Counted from the stretch's first letter, positions 21,813 to 33,419 are shown. The stretch: DNA of 64,000 nucleotides from Eudorina sp. 2006-703-Eu-15 (GCA_003117195.1 BDSI01000166.1:39854-103853), one strand, 5' to 3'. Made by a program: numbers and translations. The notes: a model not told the origin generated them from the sequence alone.

Positions 21813-22787
21813 TCACTCGTGCGGGATGGAAGTGTCCGAGAAGATCAGATCCCCATCAGGCGTCCGCAGCTCCTGAAGGCAGGGGCGCCCCTCCATCACC
21901 CGAGGCGACAGAGTCAGCACCAGCAGCCTCCCCCGCGGCCGATGCGTCGTCGGTGCCGTCGCGCGCGACCGCGCCGCGCGTAACCGCGCCGCGCACGCCA
22001 CGAGCGCGAACATGGCTCCGGACATAACCACATCTTGCAGCGACGGCCCAGGGTCCAGATCCAGATCCAGATCCAGCTGCAACTCCAGCCCATGGTCGAA
22101 GAAATTGGAGCGGAGCGCGTCCGTGAGCAGGCGCGGCAGCACAGCATCCGGGTCAGACCAGGGCACGGGCTGGCCTAGCGTCAGGCGCTCCAGGGAGGTG
22201 GGCAGGTGATGCAGCACCGGCCGCAGGTCATCCCGGTGGGAGGTGGGGGCGATGCGCAGCTCCAGGACGCCGGGGCAGGCCCGCGCAAGCACCTCCGAGA
22301 CGGTGAACTCGGAGACGACGTAGCCTGGGAGGGTGAGCTGCGTGATCTGGTCGCCGCGGGATGCTGCAGCTGGGCAGGAGGAGGAGGGGGAGGAGGAGGG
22401 GGAGGGGGACGGGGAGGAGAAGGGGGAGGAGGCGGGAGATTCCAGACAGGCTTCGCCGGAGATGGTGCGGAAGATGATGCGCGTGGCGCGTGTCATCAGT
22501 TTAACGAAGACGGGGTCGCGGGTGGGGGGCTCACGCGCGGCTAAGACGGCGACGCCGCGGGGCCGCAGGCGCGGAGCCGCGGCCATGAAGGACGTGAAGC
22601 TTGTCATCCCCGGGTCTTTGCTGCCGACTTTGATGTCCAGCATCCAGGTTTGGCAGTCGAACTCCCTCCTCAGGCCGCGAGAAGCAGCCCGCAGCCCGAT
22701 GGCTTCCGCAGCTGTCAGCGACTCGCAGATGTAATTGAAGAGCTGCGGAAAGGCATCGACAGTACGTTGGAAGTTCGAATCATTCAT
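21813..22787 (-). CDS. F-box/LRR-like protein, single exon, 324 aa
   Basis: The start is the ATG at 22787-22785 (MNDSNFQRTVDAF); an upstream in-frame GTG adds nine residues and is less likely. Residues about 10-40 (FPQLFNYICESL, then TAAEAIGLRAASRGLRREFD) have the spacing of an F-box: leucine, short helix, L-R-x-x-x-R-x-L. Further on are LRR-like pieces (ITQLTLPGYVV, VLELRIAPTSH, LERLTLGQPV) and a Ser/Pro run around residue 125-140. Such proteins usually recruit substrates to SCF ubiquitin ligases, but the F-box match is by pattern only. No intron is needed, which is unusual next to its neighbours and may mean a retrocopy or a young paralogue. The stop (TGA 21813-21815) lies about 70 bases from the SINE fragment. 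Confidence 0.6.
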   Translation of the reverse strand: MNDSNFQRTVDAFPQLFNYICESLTAAEAIGLRAASRGLRREFDCQTWMLDIKVGSKDPGMTSFTSFMAAAPRLRPRGVAVLAAREPPTRDPVFVKLMTRATRIIFRTISGEACLESPASSPFSSPSPSPSSSPSSSCPAAASRGDQITQLTLPGYVVSEFTVSEVLARACPGVLELRIAPTSHRDDLRPVLHHLPTSLERLTLGQPVPWSDPDAVLPRLLTDALRSNFFDHGLELQLDLDLDLDPGPSLQDVVMSGAMFALVACAARLRAARSRATAPTTHRPRGRLLVLTLSPRVMEGRPCLQELRTPDGDLIFSDTSIPHE

Positions 22788-25137
22788 TCCAATGTCCGGG
22801 GGAGTCGTGTCCACAAGCGAGGTCGGCTGCGAGCACTTCCTTGGGTCGTGATGTAGAAGCTGTTAAAAGCAGGGAACGAGCTAAGGTAACTGATTTACAA
22901 TCATGATTACTGTGCATAAATTAATTGCGTGTTAATGCCTGCTATTGCAACCTTCGGATGGCTTCCTTGTTCCGGACAGTCGTTGGCCCGTACCTTCACG
23001 CTGCATCGCCAGCTCTCAAGCTACCTTCGTGAAAGCCCAAACATTCTTTTCATGAATAAATTTTTAAATTCATAGGGTTACAGTCATAAATTTGCATGAA
23101 GCATGTCAGGTATCACATGGACACGACATGGCCGTATGCAAACGACTTGCAGGATTGCGACAACAGCGTCAAGGAGGCATCTCGCACTCAAGACACCGGT
23201 GAACCTGGCAGCACCACGTGCGCTGTCCTATCGCCATACGCCATTGGCCCAAATCAAGTGACACGCAGTTCTGTACGGCCAGCCATGCGATTAAAGCATT
23301 TACCTGCATTTATCACCGTTACTATAGCCGCAACTACCCGCGATTGTGTGACACCACATCGGTACATGCTGCTTCGCCTGCCATCCGCCGAACAGTGAAA
23401 CTGGGTTGCACAGTAGGGCACAGGCAAGGGTACAAGGTTGCGTGGTTGGTTGAGGTTGGTTCAGGACGGCAACAAAATTAGCAAACAACTATCCTAAGAC
23501 ACCCACCCTTACACGTATCCGCACGTATCTGCACACTGGAGGAACGGTTACCGCGAGATGTTGACAAATCTGTGACGTTGGGGCCCAGGCACGGGACCAC
23601 ATGCGTGAACACCGATCGTGAGGAAGTGCCTGGTCCCAGCTGCTGAAACGGGGCACCGCCGCCGCGATATCATTGACGGAACAGGTCAACGGTGTACGAG
23701 GCTAAACTGCGCTGGGTGCCTCCATTCGCACCCACACCCTTGGCTCGCCGACCCGTCCCTTGGTTCCCCAAACCATGGCCCAATTTCATGTGCAGCTAAC
23801 GGCAGCAATGCGTCCACGACACTGGGGGTGCGGACTGCTTACCCTGGGGCAGAAAGTGTGGGACGGCGCAGCAACCTTAAGCTACAGGTACCTGGAGCTG
23901 GTCCCACGGCCCGGCCGAGAGGCGAGACCGCGCTCCTTCTACGGAGCGTATCGGTGATCGGGCGTCGCGCCCGAGATGCACCTACTCCTCCGTCTGGTTC
24001 CGTCGCGGAACTGTTGGCAGCCGACCAGGGTGATCAAGCCTGGCGGCGCCTTCCTAATAGCTGTTACTGTTGGCGGCCTGGGCACCGACACAGCATCACA
24101 CCGATGTAACGACGATTCCTGTTCACAACGAGCTGTTCTGCGCTATTCGAATTTCAATATGTGTGGATACTCTGTATCGTATTGAACCGACCAGGCGAAG
24201 CGCTTTCAGCAGAAAAGCGCTTGCAGCCTTAGGTATCGCCAGCCAGATGTTCCTATGTACGGCTGATGGATCCAGCAACTGTCAACCACCAAACCTAACG
24301 CGCAGCGCATAAAACCAACCGGTCTGCGACAGCTCCTACCAGAAATTGCCACGCCGTCAACGGTGCATGACACAATCGCAGCCCTGTTTTCTGCACACTA
24401 GCAGGCCCAGTCCGCATTGTGGGCCAATCTCGGCACCCGCCACACCCTTATGTGCCCCGGCTGCTAGTTTTGCTAATCAGGGTGATAGGTTCTGTCGGCC
24501 ATGTCAGACCCGAGCCCGGCACCCCAACCGCCCTACGCGCACGTGTCGTACAAGTATGAACGCGGGCATTGGTGCGGCCCGGCGCCGCACGTCGCATTGC
24601 TGGACAGCGTGGTCAATCGGCCGCGACTGATGCGATGAGAACGTTAAGAGGTGTGATGGGATGGTGGTGTCACACCTCCTCCAATAGGCCGTGTAGCCAG
24701 CGTGGCCCGTTGGCGCTAAACCTCCAAATTGGTTACAGCTGGAGAACCTGAGCCCGTCGTAACACTCACTGTCGTAACACTCACTGTCGTAACACTCACT
24801 GTTGTTACGCAGCGGCAAACAGTCAGCCGACGGCGCCCCCGGCAGTGCGTTGGTGCGTTGGCGTGTCTCGTGACTTGGCCCCTCGCGCGCTGAGTCGCAT
24901 CCGATCATATCACAATCCAAGTGTGCCGCTTCTGAACCTGGTTCGCGCCGCCGTATAACTAGTTGCAACCGAAGCTGTCGTTGGGATCGCACTTCATCGT
25001 ACATAGCTACGTTGTACTGCACATTTTTGGATTGCACACGGTTGGATTGGGCGTGACCGGGTCACTCCGAGAGCACGGATGACTCCAAGAGCTGGGTCCT
25101 CAACCTCTGTTGGTGCGGCGCCCTGTAGCCCTGAGCC
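22788..25137. other. Intergenic, no gene supported
   Basis: The first 300 bases (22860-23100) are AT-rich and would suit the promoter of the F-box-like gene. Later open frames on both strands lack splice sites, family motifs or biased codon use. A 15-bp tandem repeat is at 24756-24800. TGTAA on the minus strand near 24733-24737 could be the polyadenylation signal of the gene ending at 25138. Confidence 0.45.
24756..24800. repeat. 15-bp tandem repeat, three copies
   Basis: GTCGTAACACTCACT three times in exact succession. Confidence 0.95.
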
Positions 25138-26578
25138 CTACCGCTGCCGTGTGTGCACGCTCGTGTACGTCACTGTACGGCCTTTGACTGTGACGGAGCT
25201 GACCACGTGCAGCTCGTCGGGTCCCACCAACCGGAACTCGTCCAGCCCCTCGCCTCTGTACGGCTCGTCCCAGCGCATCCGCAGCACCGGCATGCCCTCC
25301 TCCGTCAGCTGCAGCCTTCCGCGACAGGGGCCTGTGCGAAACGTGAACATTATTAAATTTACATCATTTGCGCAGTAGGTTTGCTTGATAGTGTGCAGGA
25401 CAGGGCGTGCTGCAGAACAGGGTGTGACGAGGGTAACGCTGGTGCTCGGATGTGCACGTCGTGGAAAGGGAGGATGAGCAAGTAGTCATGGACAGGGAGG
25501 TATAATCGCTGCAACCTCCTCCTTCGACGGCTGCCGAGCCCCTCGTGCCGCCCCATGCCGTACAGCAGTGACACATTCACGCGTCGGCAAGCAATGTAGC
25601 AGAAGGGCAGGGCACGGATACCGTCACAATCGTTGACAACCTGCAATGTCCTTGTTTCTCATGCGCTACCGCAGATGCTGAAAACGACTGCCATGAAGCT
25701 GACAACTACTCCGAAACCGGAAATTTCTGAAGCATACAGGGAAGGTGTTCCACCCGTCCTGCGGGTCTGGTTGGTTGTACAGCGCAGTAACGGTTGTACA
25801 GCGCAGTAATGGTTGGCCGTAACCCGTGAAACCCCAACTACCCACCCACCGAAGCGCAGGTCGCGTCGCATGTTGGACGATTCTGCGCCGTTCAATGGGT
25901 ATGTCTCGTTGATCTGGGGGCGGCGGAGAAGGGAAAGTGGGGGGGGCCCGTGTCAGGTGTTGCCGCCTTGTTGGCGCGGCAGTTAGGGGTCTTCCAGGAC
26001 GTGCCCCAAGTCAGAATCAGGCACCGAAGAGCCGCGCCGGCGGGCCGATGTGCCCGGGCACAGGTTAGATGTCGCCGCCCTGCCCTGCTGTCACTCGCGA
26101 ACCCGGCTTGTTCGCCCGTTTGGATCTGTTTCTCACATTGTGGGAGTTGAGCAAACAGCGAGCCAACATCGGCTGTGCGGATGCTAGCACCTGCCCGCAG
26201 GTCCCTGCAAACCATGTGACCCCGTTCCCACAATGAGAAAATCCATGCTGGTTGTGCCGGAAGTCCTGTCCCTTCTGGTGCTTAACAATTTTATAACTGA
26301 ACAGGTACTGGCCAGGAATGCCCAGACATCGAACATGCAATAGTCGCAGGTGTATCGGAAACCCCGAGTGCGGGCTGCCCTGCCTTGATGATCGGCAGCA
26401 CGGAAAATATGCCCATGCGGAAGGATGGGCCGTCCGCCGCTATTTCGCATCCTCGTATAAGCTTGATGCCTTCCTTAACCATGCCAGACAGCCCGACGAG
26501 CTCCGACACCGCGTCCATTGGTGTGCTTCGTGCAATGTCTTTTTTCCAGACGCCTGCAACGTTTGGATGTATGGCAAC
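25138..26578 (-). CDS. Small uncharacterised protein of a volvocine-type family, last three exons
   Basis: Exons in transcript order: 26578-26384, 25913-25850, 25331-25138 (stop TAG); phases join to about 150 residues. The first junction uses a GC donor (AAG|GCAGGG); the second is GTGGGT. Motifs in order: VWKKDIARSTPMDAVSEL, LIRGCEI, FRMGIFSVLP, INETYPLNGAE, MRRDLRFGPCRG, MRWDEPYRGEGLDEF, DELHVVSSVTV. From memory this pattern (WKKD...RRDLR...DELHV.S...V.GR) occurs in a multicopy family of volvocine algae without assigned function; a beta-rich ligand-binding fold would suit it but is not shown. The 5' end is unresolved. One candidate is an exon ending at 27152 (codons of SAATSECAA before GTGAGC), which is phase-compatible. 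Confidence 0.65.
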
Positions 26579-27734
26579 CTGGTTGCAACATATGAGTGTT
26601 CGCCGGCCTTTGCACGCGCGCGCGGTGACCCTGGGCTTCGTCTGGAGCAACATGATGATAAACAATTTGAAAACGTAAGCGCCTAGGTATCTGCACGTTT
26701 GTAATCTGTCTCGCTTGATCGCTGCATCGCGCTGCAAGAGGCAACGGTTAGTTCGTTGGGCCATCTCAAACATTTGTAATGCTTTCCTGTCTGTTTCATT
26801 TCAGCGTGTAGTGGGTCTGCTGACCATCATATACCAGCAGACTACGATGGACCCATGATAATGACGTCTCTCTTCAACGGTCGCGGTTTCAACGTCAGGC
26901 TGCGCGGTAGACCGCCACGTGCGCCTGCGTTCCAGCGAGATTTCGTCCGTTTTTATAAACAACAAATAATTTCACACAGCCTCCAAACAGCGAATGTCGC
27001 GAATTCTTTGGGTTCTGCCGCATTTGAGCCACTAGACATCGTTTCTGCCAGGACTCCTGCCGGAGCGACGGAGACTTTGCAAATCCTGGAAGTATCCGAT
27101 GGGCAAGTTCTGACAGCGCTTTGGAAGGGCCAGGTCCTTCGGCTCACCGCAGCGCACTCGGAGGTGGCAGCGGATACGACCTGGAGCGCGGAACGCATTG
27201 GTAACGAAGCGGCCGTACGTGGGACCAGGGGGTTACCCAAACGGCTGTACACTGGAACGGGGCCATACCAACGTACTCAGTTCGCGCTATGGTGTGGCAA
27301 ACCCGCGGCTGCCAAACTGGGGATGTGTACGGTCATGTCGGCGGCCAACATGGTGTTGCCAACTTGGGTAACAGGGCGGCTTTGTTCCTGAATCGCAGCA
27401 TTTTCATCACTCGATCATTCATACCGGGTAGAACGTTACAAGTAGTGCTCTCTGGTCCCGACCCCTGCGGGTCCGCCTGACGGATGATGGGCTGGTTCCC
27501 GGGCGTGGGACGCCGCCCAACTCCCTGAACACCCACGCCCCGGCGTACCACCGAGCACCGCAACCCGTGTAAACGCATTACCCGTGGCACCCCCCCACCA
27601 TCAGACATCCCCACCCCCCACCACCCCCGTGGTATCGCCCGTCAAGCTGGACGTCCCGGTCTCATGGCTCAGTTTTCTTCCTTTACCATCCCCCACCCAC
27701 CCACCCCCACCCCCGCCCCCACCCCCCGCCCCAG
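26579..27734. other. Divergent 5' region of two genes, starts unresolved
   Basis: The minus-strand gene to the left and the plus-strand gene to the right both lack a first exon in my models, so their first exons and promoters should lie here. A 178-codon frame from 26855 and a minus-strand frame at 26953-27252 overlap; neither has recognisable motifs. 27590-27730 is C-rich and acts as polypyrimidine tract for the acceptor at 27734. Confidence 0.4.
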
Positions 27735-30138
27735 GGTCCTACCCGCGGGACGACAGCGAGCTGGTCAAGGCCTTCCCGAGCCTCAAGGGAAGGCTGCTGG
27801 ACGACCTGCACAGCCATGCAGGTGCGTGTACGGCAAATGCCACGTCGGGGGCGCGGGCGGTTGTGGCCGTCGTGCTGTGCCACAGCATCCTGCCCCTGCC
27901 CCTGCCCCTGCCCCAGCCCCAGCCCCTGCCCCTGCCCCTGCCCCTGCCCCTGCCCCAGCCCTAGATCCTCTACTTTGGGTGGTCATGTTCGTGACCATCG
28001 CGAGGCGCCTTCATGGCATAACGTCATGCCATGTCATATCAAGTCACGGAGCAGACCGCGGGCTGCCTCTGGTGGCTCCCCGCCCTCACCCCCGGCCCCC
28101 ATTTCCCCATTTCCCCATTCGGGTGTGCCCGGTTTTTGTTCCTGAGTTATGGGGTTTACTTCTCTTCCTGCCCCCGGCCTCGGCGCCCGCCCTGCGCCCT
28201 CCTCCCTGTGCCCAATGGTCGCCGCCCCAGGCCCCGCCCAGACCTCCTTCTCCTCCCTCAGCACAGTCTACTCACTGGCCCGCCTGCAGCAGGACGTGTC
28301 CAGCGACCCAGCCCTATGGTACGGAAGCGAGCGGCCCCTTTCCCCCGCGGGGGCGCGCGGGCTCAGTTCCTGGATCTGGGTTTTTTGATTCGTGCTTACC
28401 TGGGCTGCCTCCTGGGCGGCTGTGTGCTTAGGGCCCGTGAGTGGCTGTGTGGCGGTGTGGCGGTGTGCCTGGCCCGGTCCGCCTTCGAGCCCCTCACCAT
28501 GGCCGCATCCGGGGTTCCCTGGTAGTGTGGGCCCGGGGAGTGTTTCGGTGCACTTGGGGAGCCTGTCCGGAGCGCCATGGTGGCGTTAGTTCGTTTAGGC
28601 AGTGTATACAGTGTATGGTGAGGAAGCCTCGGCTGTCGCCGGGGCTGTCACCGATGACCCGCGGGGTCCGCTGCAACATCCTAATAATAATAATCCGGGA
28701 TCTGCGGAAGAGCGGAATAGCGAAACCCGGAACAGCGAAACCCGGAAGAGCGGGACCCGGAGGGGCGCGTGACTGCTTATTACATTATTACACCGGGGAT
28801 CCACCCAAAGAAAGGACTTAAGAAAGGCTCATCGGTGTCTGTGGCCAGGGGCGCAAGCCGTCCCCTCCCTGCCTCTGTTCTCTCACCCCCTGGCCAGGTG
28901 CGAGGGCACCCGACCGGGCGCGCCGGAGAAGACGCCCCTGCAGAGCATGACCCTGACGGCGGGGGAACTGGAGGCGCTCCTCCAGGGGTGGCGCGGCGTG
29001 GTGATCGTGCAGCTGTGGAACGGCTTTGATCGCGAGCGCGGCCAGCCGCTGTATGACCCGTGGGTCGTTCACCTGGTGGAGGCGGCGCTGCGAACGCCGG
29101 GCGTGCGGGCGGTGCCGTCCGTGGCGCCGGGCGGCGTGGGTCTCACCGCCGTGCTGTTCGCGGACAAGGAGCCGTGGAGCGCCTGGGGGCCGCACCTCGC
29201 CTCTTTTGGGTGCCAGGTGCGGATCTGGGTGGGGTGGGGGTGGGGAGGGGCTTGGGTTGGGGGTGGGGTGGGGATGGGGAGGGGCCTGGGTTGGGGGTGG
29301 GGGTGGCATGGACGCGTTGCACTGTACGGCACGGGCGCCCGACTGCCTCTTTAGGCCCTGCAGCGCCCCTCGCCCGCCGCCCCTCCGCAGGCCAACGCTG
29401 TCGCCGGCAGCGCGTACTACAAGGTCCTCATCGGTGGGTAGACAACAGCCGATAGGACGGCGCAGGGGGGATGTGCGGCATATGGGCGTAATGGGCCGCT
29501 GGCGCATGTGCGGCGGTCCTGGCGCGGTCGCTGCGCTGCGTGTGTCTGGCGAGATAACCGGTTGGCCGTTGTGGTCTCTGTGGCCGAAGTTCCGCGCCCG
29601 ACCCGCGCGGTGGAGCCTCGCATTAGTAGTGCGATTCGCGGCCTTCGACGGGATCATTATTACTAACCGGAGCCCGAGCCTTTCGTTCCTGCAAAATTCA
29701 CCCTGCCTTGCACTCCGGGGCCTGCCTTGCACCCATGATATTACCACTTGTCTCAACCACGATCATTACTGCTGCTGTCATCATTCCATGTCATCGCGCG
29801 CCACATTAACGCGTCCGCATTTTATGCCCGCGCCGCAGGCAAGATCCTGGGGTACGACGACGAGAATGTGTACGGCTACGTACGGGCACTGGGGGGCGGG
29901 CTCTCCCCCGCCGTCATCTCGCAGGTGGGTGTGTCTAGGGTTTAGGGGTACCGCCAAGGCGCTGAGGCAGTGGCCCGCCTACGGTAGTCCCAAGAAATGC
30001 TCGAATGGATGGACGGAAGGGGGCATTCATGGCCCATTCATTCGAAACTCCAACCGCAAACCGGACCGGTCGACCCATTCTCGAGGCGGATGAGGGCAGC
30101 AGCCCCAGGCTGTGTCGACACCTCCTCTCCTGTCCCCT

Positions 30139-30185
<47 letters not shown>

Positions 30186-30598
30186 TCGGCAGCTGCCGCC
30201 GCCGCCGCCGCCGCCGCCGCCGCAGCTGCCGCCGCCGCCGCCGCCGCCCGTGTTCCGTCTTCCTGGGGCCCGTGCCGCGGCCGCCAAACGCCGCTACGCT
30301 CTCCTCGGCCCCCCTTGTCTCCTCGCATCCCGACCAGAACCTTTTGCCCCGGCAGCAGCGCAGTTTTACGGTAACTTGTCTGCTGATTTCCTGTCCTCGC
30401 CCTGATTTCCTGTCCTCGCCCTGATTTCCCCACCCGAACCGGTGGTGGGCGCAGGTGGACGCGGACCTGAAGAAGCTCAGCAAGGCCAAGCCCAAGCTGC
30501 CCTGGAACAAGGGCGGCAGCCGGGGCAAGAAGGCGCCAACCGCAGCCGCAGCCGCTTCCCCGGCCGCTCAGGCGAAGAAGCCCGCGGGCCGCAAATGA
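27735..30598 (+). CDS. Unrecognised protein with basic Ala/Lys tail, last six exons (242 aa)
   Basis: Exons: 27735-27821, 28267-28318, 28898-29216, 29391-29433, 29839-29924, 30455-30598 (stop TGA 30596-30598), all in phase; the first exon or exons are not identified. Motifs in order: SYPRDDSELVKAFPSLKGRL, VYSLARLQQDV, LTAGELEALLQGW, VVIVQLWNGFDRERG, VVHLVEAALRTPGV, SAYYKVLIGKILGYDDENVY, GYVRALGGGLSP, then LPWNKGGSRGKK and an AAAAASPAAQAKKPAGRK tail. The middle could be an alpha/beta domain (VVIVQLW strand followed by helices). I do not recognise the family. Lys/Ala-rich tails are common in volvocine nuclear or ribosome-associated proteins, but that is weak evidence. Intron 2 carries a retroposon. 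Confidence 0.72.
27892..27960. repeat. (CTGCCC)n hexanucleotide run in intron
   Basis: About eleven units of CTGCCC/CAGCCC just inside the first visible intron of the gene at 27735-30598. Confidence 0.9.
28514..28692 (+). mobile_element. Retroposon family A, 5'-truncated copy with ATCCGGG duplication
   Basis: Matches the 3' 180 bases of the 331-bp element at 14951 (from GTTCCCTGGTAGTGTGG to CATCCTAATAATAATA). ATCCGGG is present at 28507-28513 and 28693-28699. It sits in an intron in sense orientation to the host gene. Confidence 0.88.
30138..30250. repeat. (CCG)n array in last intron
   Basis: About 37 GCC/CCG units with CTCGGCAG and AGCTG interruptions, within the intron 29925-30454. Confidence 0.92.
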
Positions 30599-32295
30599 CG
30601 GGGCGGGCCGCAAGAGACGGCGAGCGCAGCGTCGGCCGCAGCTTGGTGCACCGTGCACCGTCGCCGCCCGTGCCCGGACGGGGGCATGCATGGCACCCCT
30701 AGAGTTGACACCACCGTAACCTGGGGGAACGGAACGCGTGTGTGTGTGTGTATGTGTGTGTGGGGGGGTCCGAGCTGCTTGGGTCTCTGTGGCGCTTTGG
30801 GTGCAGGGAGGGAGGCGCGCACGCGTGATCTCCGGATCTGGCTCGTTGTTTAAAAGACCGGTATCGAGGGGTTGTCTGTGGTGGCGGGGGTCTGGCAGTC
30901 CGCATCGCCCGTCAACGGTTGCCCAGCCTGCAGGCACCGACTGAGGACCCGTCGTGACGTGAGTCCACCCATGGAGGGGGGCGGAGTGAGGTGTGCAGCA
31001 CACGATAGACAGGCAGAGGGTAGGGTTGAGCGCTGGGGGGGGAGGCGTTCGACGGGAGGGGAGGGGAGGCGCGGGAAGTTGAGGGGAGAGAGTGGGACGA
31101 GCACGTGCACTCTGGAGGTCGGCGTTGTGGGCTGTGAGGGCAGTGTTCGTATCTTCGTCGTCCGGATGAACCGGCGGCCCGAAGGGCCGTTCGTCCGGCC
31201 GGACGAACAAAACGCCGGCCGAAGGCCGGCGCTCGTCCACCAGCCAAACGAACGAAAGGTCCCGAAAACCAACCCGTTCGTCCGCCAAAACGAGCAAAGC
31301 CATTGATTTAAGCCGATGAGGCTGCGGAGTGCACTGGCGGTGAGGCCGGGCCGTCTTCCACTGGTCCATCGATGCGGTCAGCCCGGAAGCCGAACAGCCG
31401 AGACCGTGCTCGGGCCGAGAAGCCCAAATCGTTGTCGACACTAGGATAAGAAGCCGAAACCAAAGCTACCTCTATCGGCGGTTACTAAGCGTTCGTCCCG
31501 TTCGTCCGGAGGGGCCGTTCGTCCACCATCCGACAAACGAAACGGGCGTAAGTCACCCCCTTTCGTCCATGCGGACGAAAGCCTCAAAATAAGATACGAG
31601 CACTGTGTGAGCACTGTGTGAGCACTGTGTGAGCACTGGGTCGCCGGGGCCGCCAAGAGCCTAGTGTGCGCCCTCGCGTGCCAGGTGTGATGGGCACACG
31701 GGGGCGGAAGTGGAAGCCGCAAAGGCTTACTACGCGATGCCTGCGATCCTTTTTGTTGTCATTAATGCGAGTTTATGCGCGGCTTTGCCGTCCTGGCTAA
31801 CTGGAAACTTGTAAGATGTTCCCCCGTGCTGACTCCCAGAGACGCTGCCCTAAGGGCGGGGACACACAGGACACGCGCATGATCGGAAAGGCGACGTCGG
31901 TGCCACCACTGACCTACAGCGTTGTCCATGGGCCGATCTATTCCCACACGGCGAAGTTGTACAGGTGCATGTAATGCGTTTTGGGGTTTCAGGCTCGCTC
32001 CCATACTGCACCCCTCTACGGCCCCTGACGGCACGTCCCTACCCGTCGTTTACGGCACATCCCCACCCGCTGTTTTTAAGCATCAGGTGACGTTATTGGC
32101 ATCACCATAGGATTCGTTTGGATGGGATTTTGCGCATCAATGAACGTACGGCATTCTGATTTTGCTGTTTACCCGTTCCAAATTGCGCGCCGTTTTCATC
32201 AGTTCAAAGCTTTAAGTTCATACATGGCGTTCACTTGCTTTATCCCTCCTATTAAGTAACGTGGTAACGAAAGATTTTGGCTTAGTTAGGCGCGA
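30599..32295. other. Intergenic with GC-rich hairpins, then nucleoredoxin promoter
   Basis: Contains a perfect 20-bp palindrome GTTCGTCCGGCCGGACGAAC (31189-31208), an adjacent hairpin GCCGGCCGAAGGCCGGC (about 31213-31229), repeated GTTCGTCC words to 31570, and four 11-bp units (GAGCACTGTGT) at 31599-31642. The last 300 bases are AT-richer and precede the ATG at 32296. No exon supported. Confidence 0.45.
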
Positions 32296-32951
32296 ATGGC
32301 GGACAGTGGTCCTTCACGACTGGAGTTTTCTAGCCTTTTCGGCGTGAAACTCACAGCAAAGCGTGACGGAAGGCCCACGGAAGTTTCCGTGACCGAGCTC
32401 GACGGAAAGTATGTTGGTGTCTATTTCAGTGCCCATTGGTAAGAAAATGACGAAATCGGCAAATGTATTATGCGGTATGATGCCTTAGCACACTGGCTTT
32501 GTCCAGGTGCCCACCGTGCCGCGCTTTCACTCCACTTCTCCGGAAAACATACATGATGCTTACCGCCCTTGGCAAGCCTTTCGAGATTGTCTTTGTCTCA
32601 AGTGACCGGGACCAGCAAGATTTTGAGGTGAGCGTCCGGTTGGTCGGTGTCTTGCGTTGACGAGGGTTCTGCGACACCTGGACGCGCTTGTGCAGAGCTA
32701 CTACAGCGAAATGCCCTGGATGGCGATACCTTACGAACAGTCATCGTTCCGGTCGGGCCTTGGCCGTCGGTTCAACGTGATGGGCATTCCGACCCTGGTC
32801 ATTCTGTCACCCGAGGGCCACGTCGTCAACACGAACGCGCGCACCGCCATCATTCGCGACCCGGAGGCCTCACGGTTTCCATGGGAGGGCGATGAGGAAA
32901 GGTACTCGTGGTGCTGCGTCCTTCAATAGCCTTGCGGGCCCGTTCAGGTGA
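32296..32951 (+). CDS. Nucleoredoxin/tryparedoxin-like thiol-disulfide oxidoreductase
   Basis: Exons 32296-32438, 32507-32627, 32696-32901, then probably 32948-32951 (one base plus TGA), giving 157 aa. The ATG opens [11 protein letters not shown]. The active site is W48-C49-P50-P51-C52 in [15 protein letters not shown], split by the first intron. [19 protein letters not shown] and the cis-proline segment [10 protein letters not shown] are the usual nucleoredoxin/tryparedoxin landmarks. The protein reduces disulfides of partner proteins, most likely in cytosol or nucleus as no signal peptide is seen. The length suits a single-domain tryparedoxin-like protein. The C-terminus is the weak point: the donor AAAG|GTACTC at 32901 needs a one-base partner, and CAG|GTGA at 32947 gives an immediate stop after Arg157. 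CAG|GCGG near 33069-33070 would add about 50 residues without family features. Confidence 0.82.
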
Positions 32952-33293
32952 TTCCACTCCTAGGCCCGTCTGCGGGCCCTCAACGGCGGGATGCGAATTT
33001 GAGTCCAAAGAAAGCATGGGTGGACGCGCTAGAGGGGGGCTAGCATGCGCTGGTACTTGCAACCAGCAGGCGGACGGAACCCTACGTGTACAATAACGTG
33101 GAGAACTCGAGGCGCCGTTCTGGTCTCCCGACATTGACGACTGCACCCTGGAGGGTTTCCTGCCGTGCACTGTGCTTGGGTGGCACAGGCATGCCCGCCG
33201 CGAACCATGTCTGATTGAGGCTGATTGGGGGAAGCGCAGGCAGCCCGCGCAGTGCCTACGCCCCTGAGTTTCTTAGCTCTGAAGGGCGGCCGT

Positions 33294-33419
33294 ATGACCT
33301 TGCCACCGTCTTCCGCCGTCATGCTGGTGTTCCTCAGGCCGGCCTTCAGCCTGCTGCCCATCTTCCTCATGATCGTGTTTGCGTGGCTGGTGGCCCAGTT
33401 CCTGTTTGGGAAGCGGTGA
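33294..33419 (+). CDS. Possible 41-aa membrane-anchored ORF or terminal exon
   Basis: A short frame starting MTLPPSSAVML contains one strong hydrophobic segment (VFLRPAFSLLPIFLMIVFAW, then LVAQFLF) and ends KR-stop. It lies 340 bases after the nucleoredoxin-like gene. I could not join it in phase to exon 3 of that gene. It may be a separate small tail-anchored protein or the last exon of an unrecognised transcript. Confidence 0.3.
   Translation: MTLPPSSAVMLVFLRPAFSLLPIFLMIVFAWLVAQFLFGKR

Noticed and set aside
24504..25037. 177-codon minus-strand frame with SECYD repeats
   Set aside because: The repeats come from a 15-bp tandem array; the rest has no recognisable domain and no neighbouring exons.
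26855..27391. 178-codon plus-strand frame MIMTSLFNG...
   Set aside because: No motif, overlaps a minus-strand candidate exon, and could not be joined in phase to the gene at 27735; kept only as possible 5' territory.
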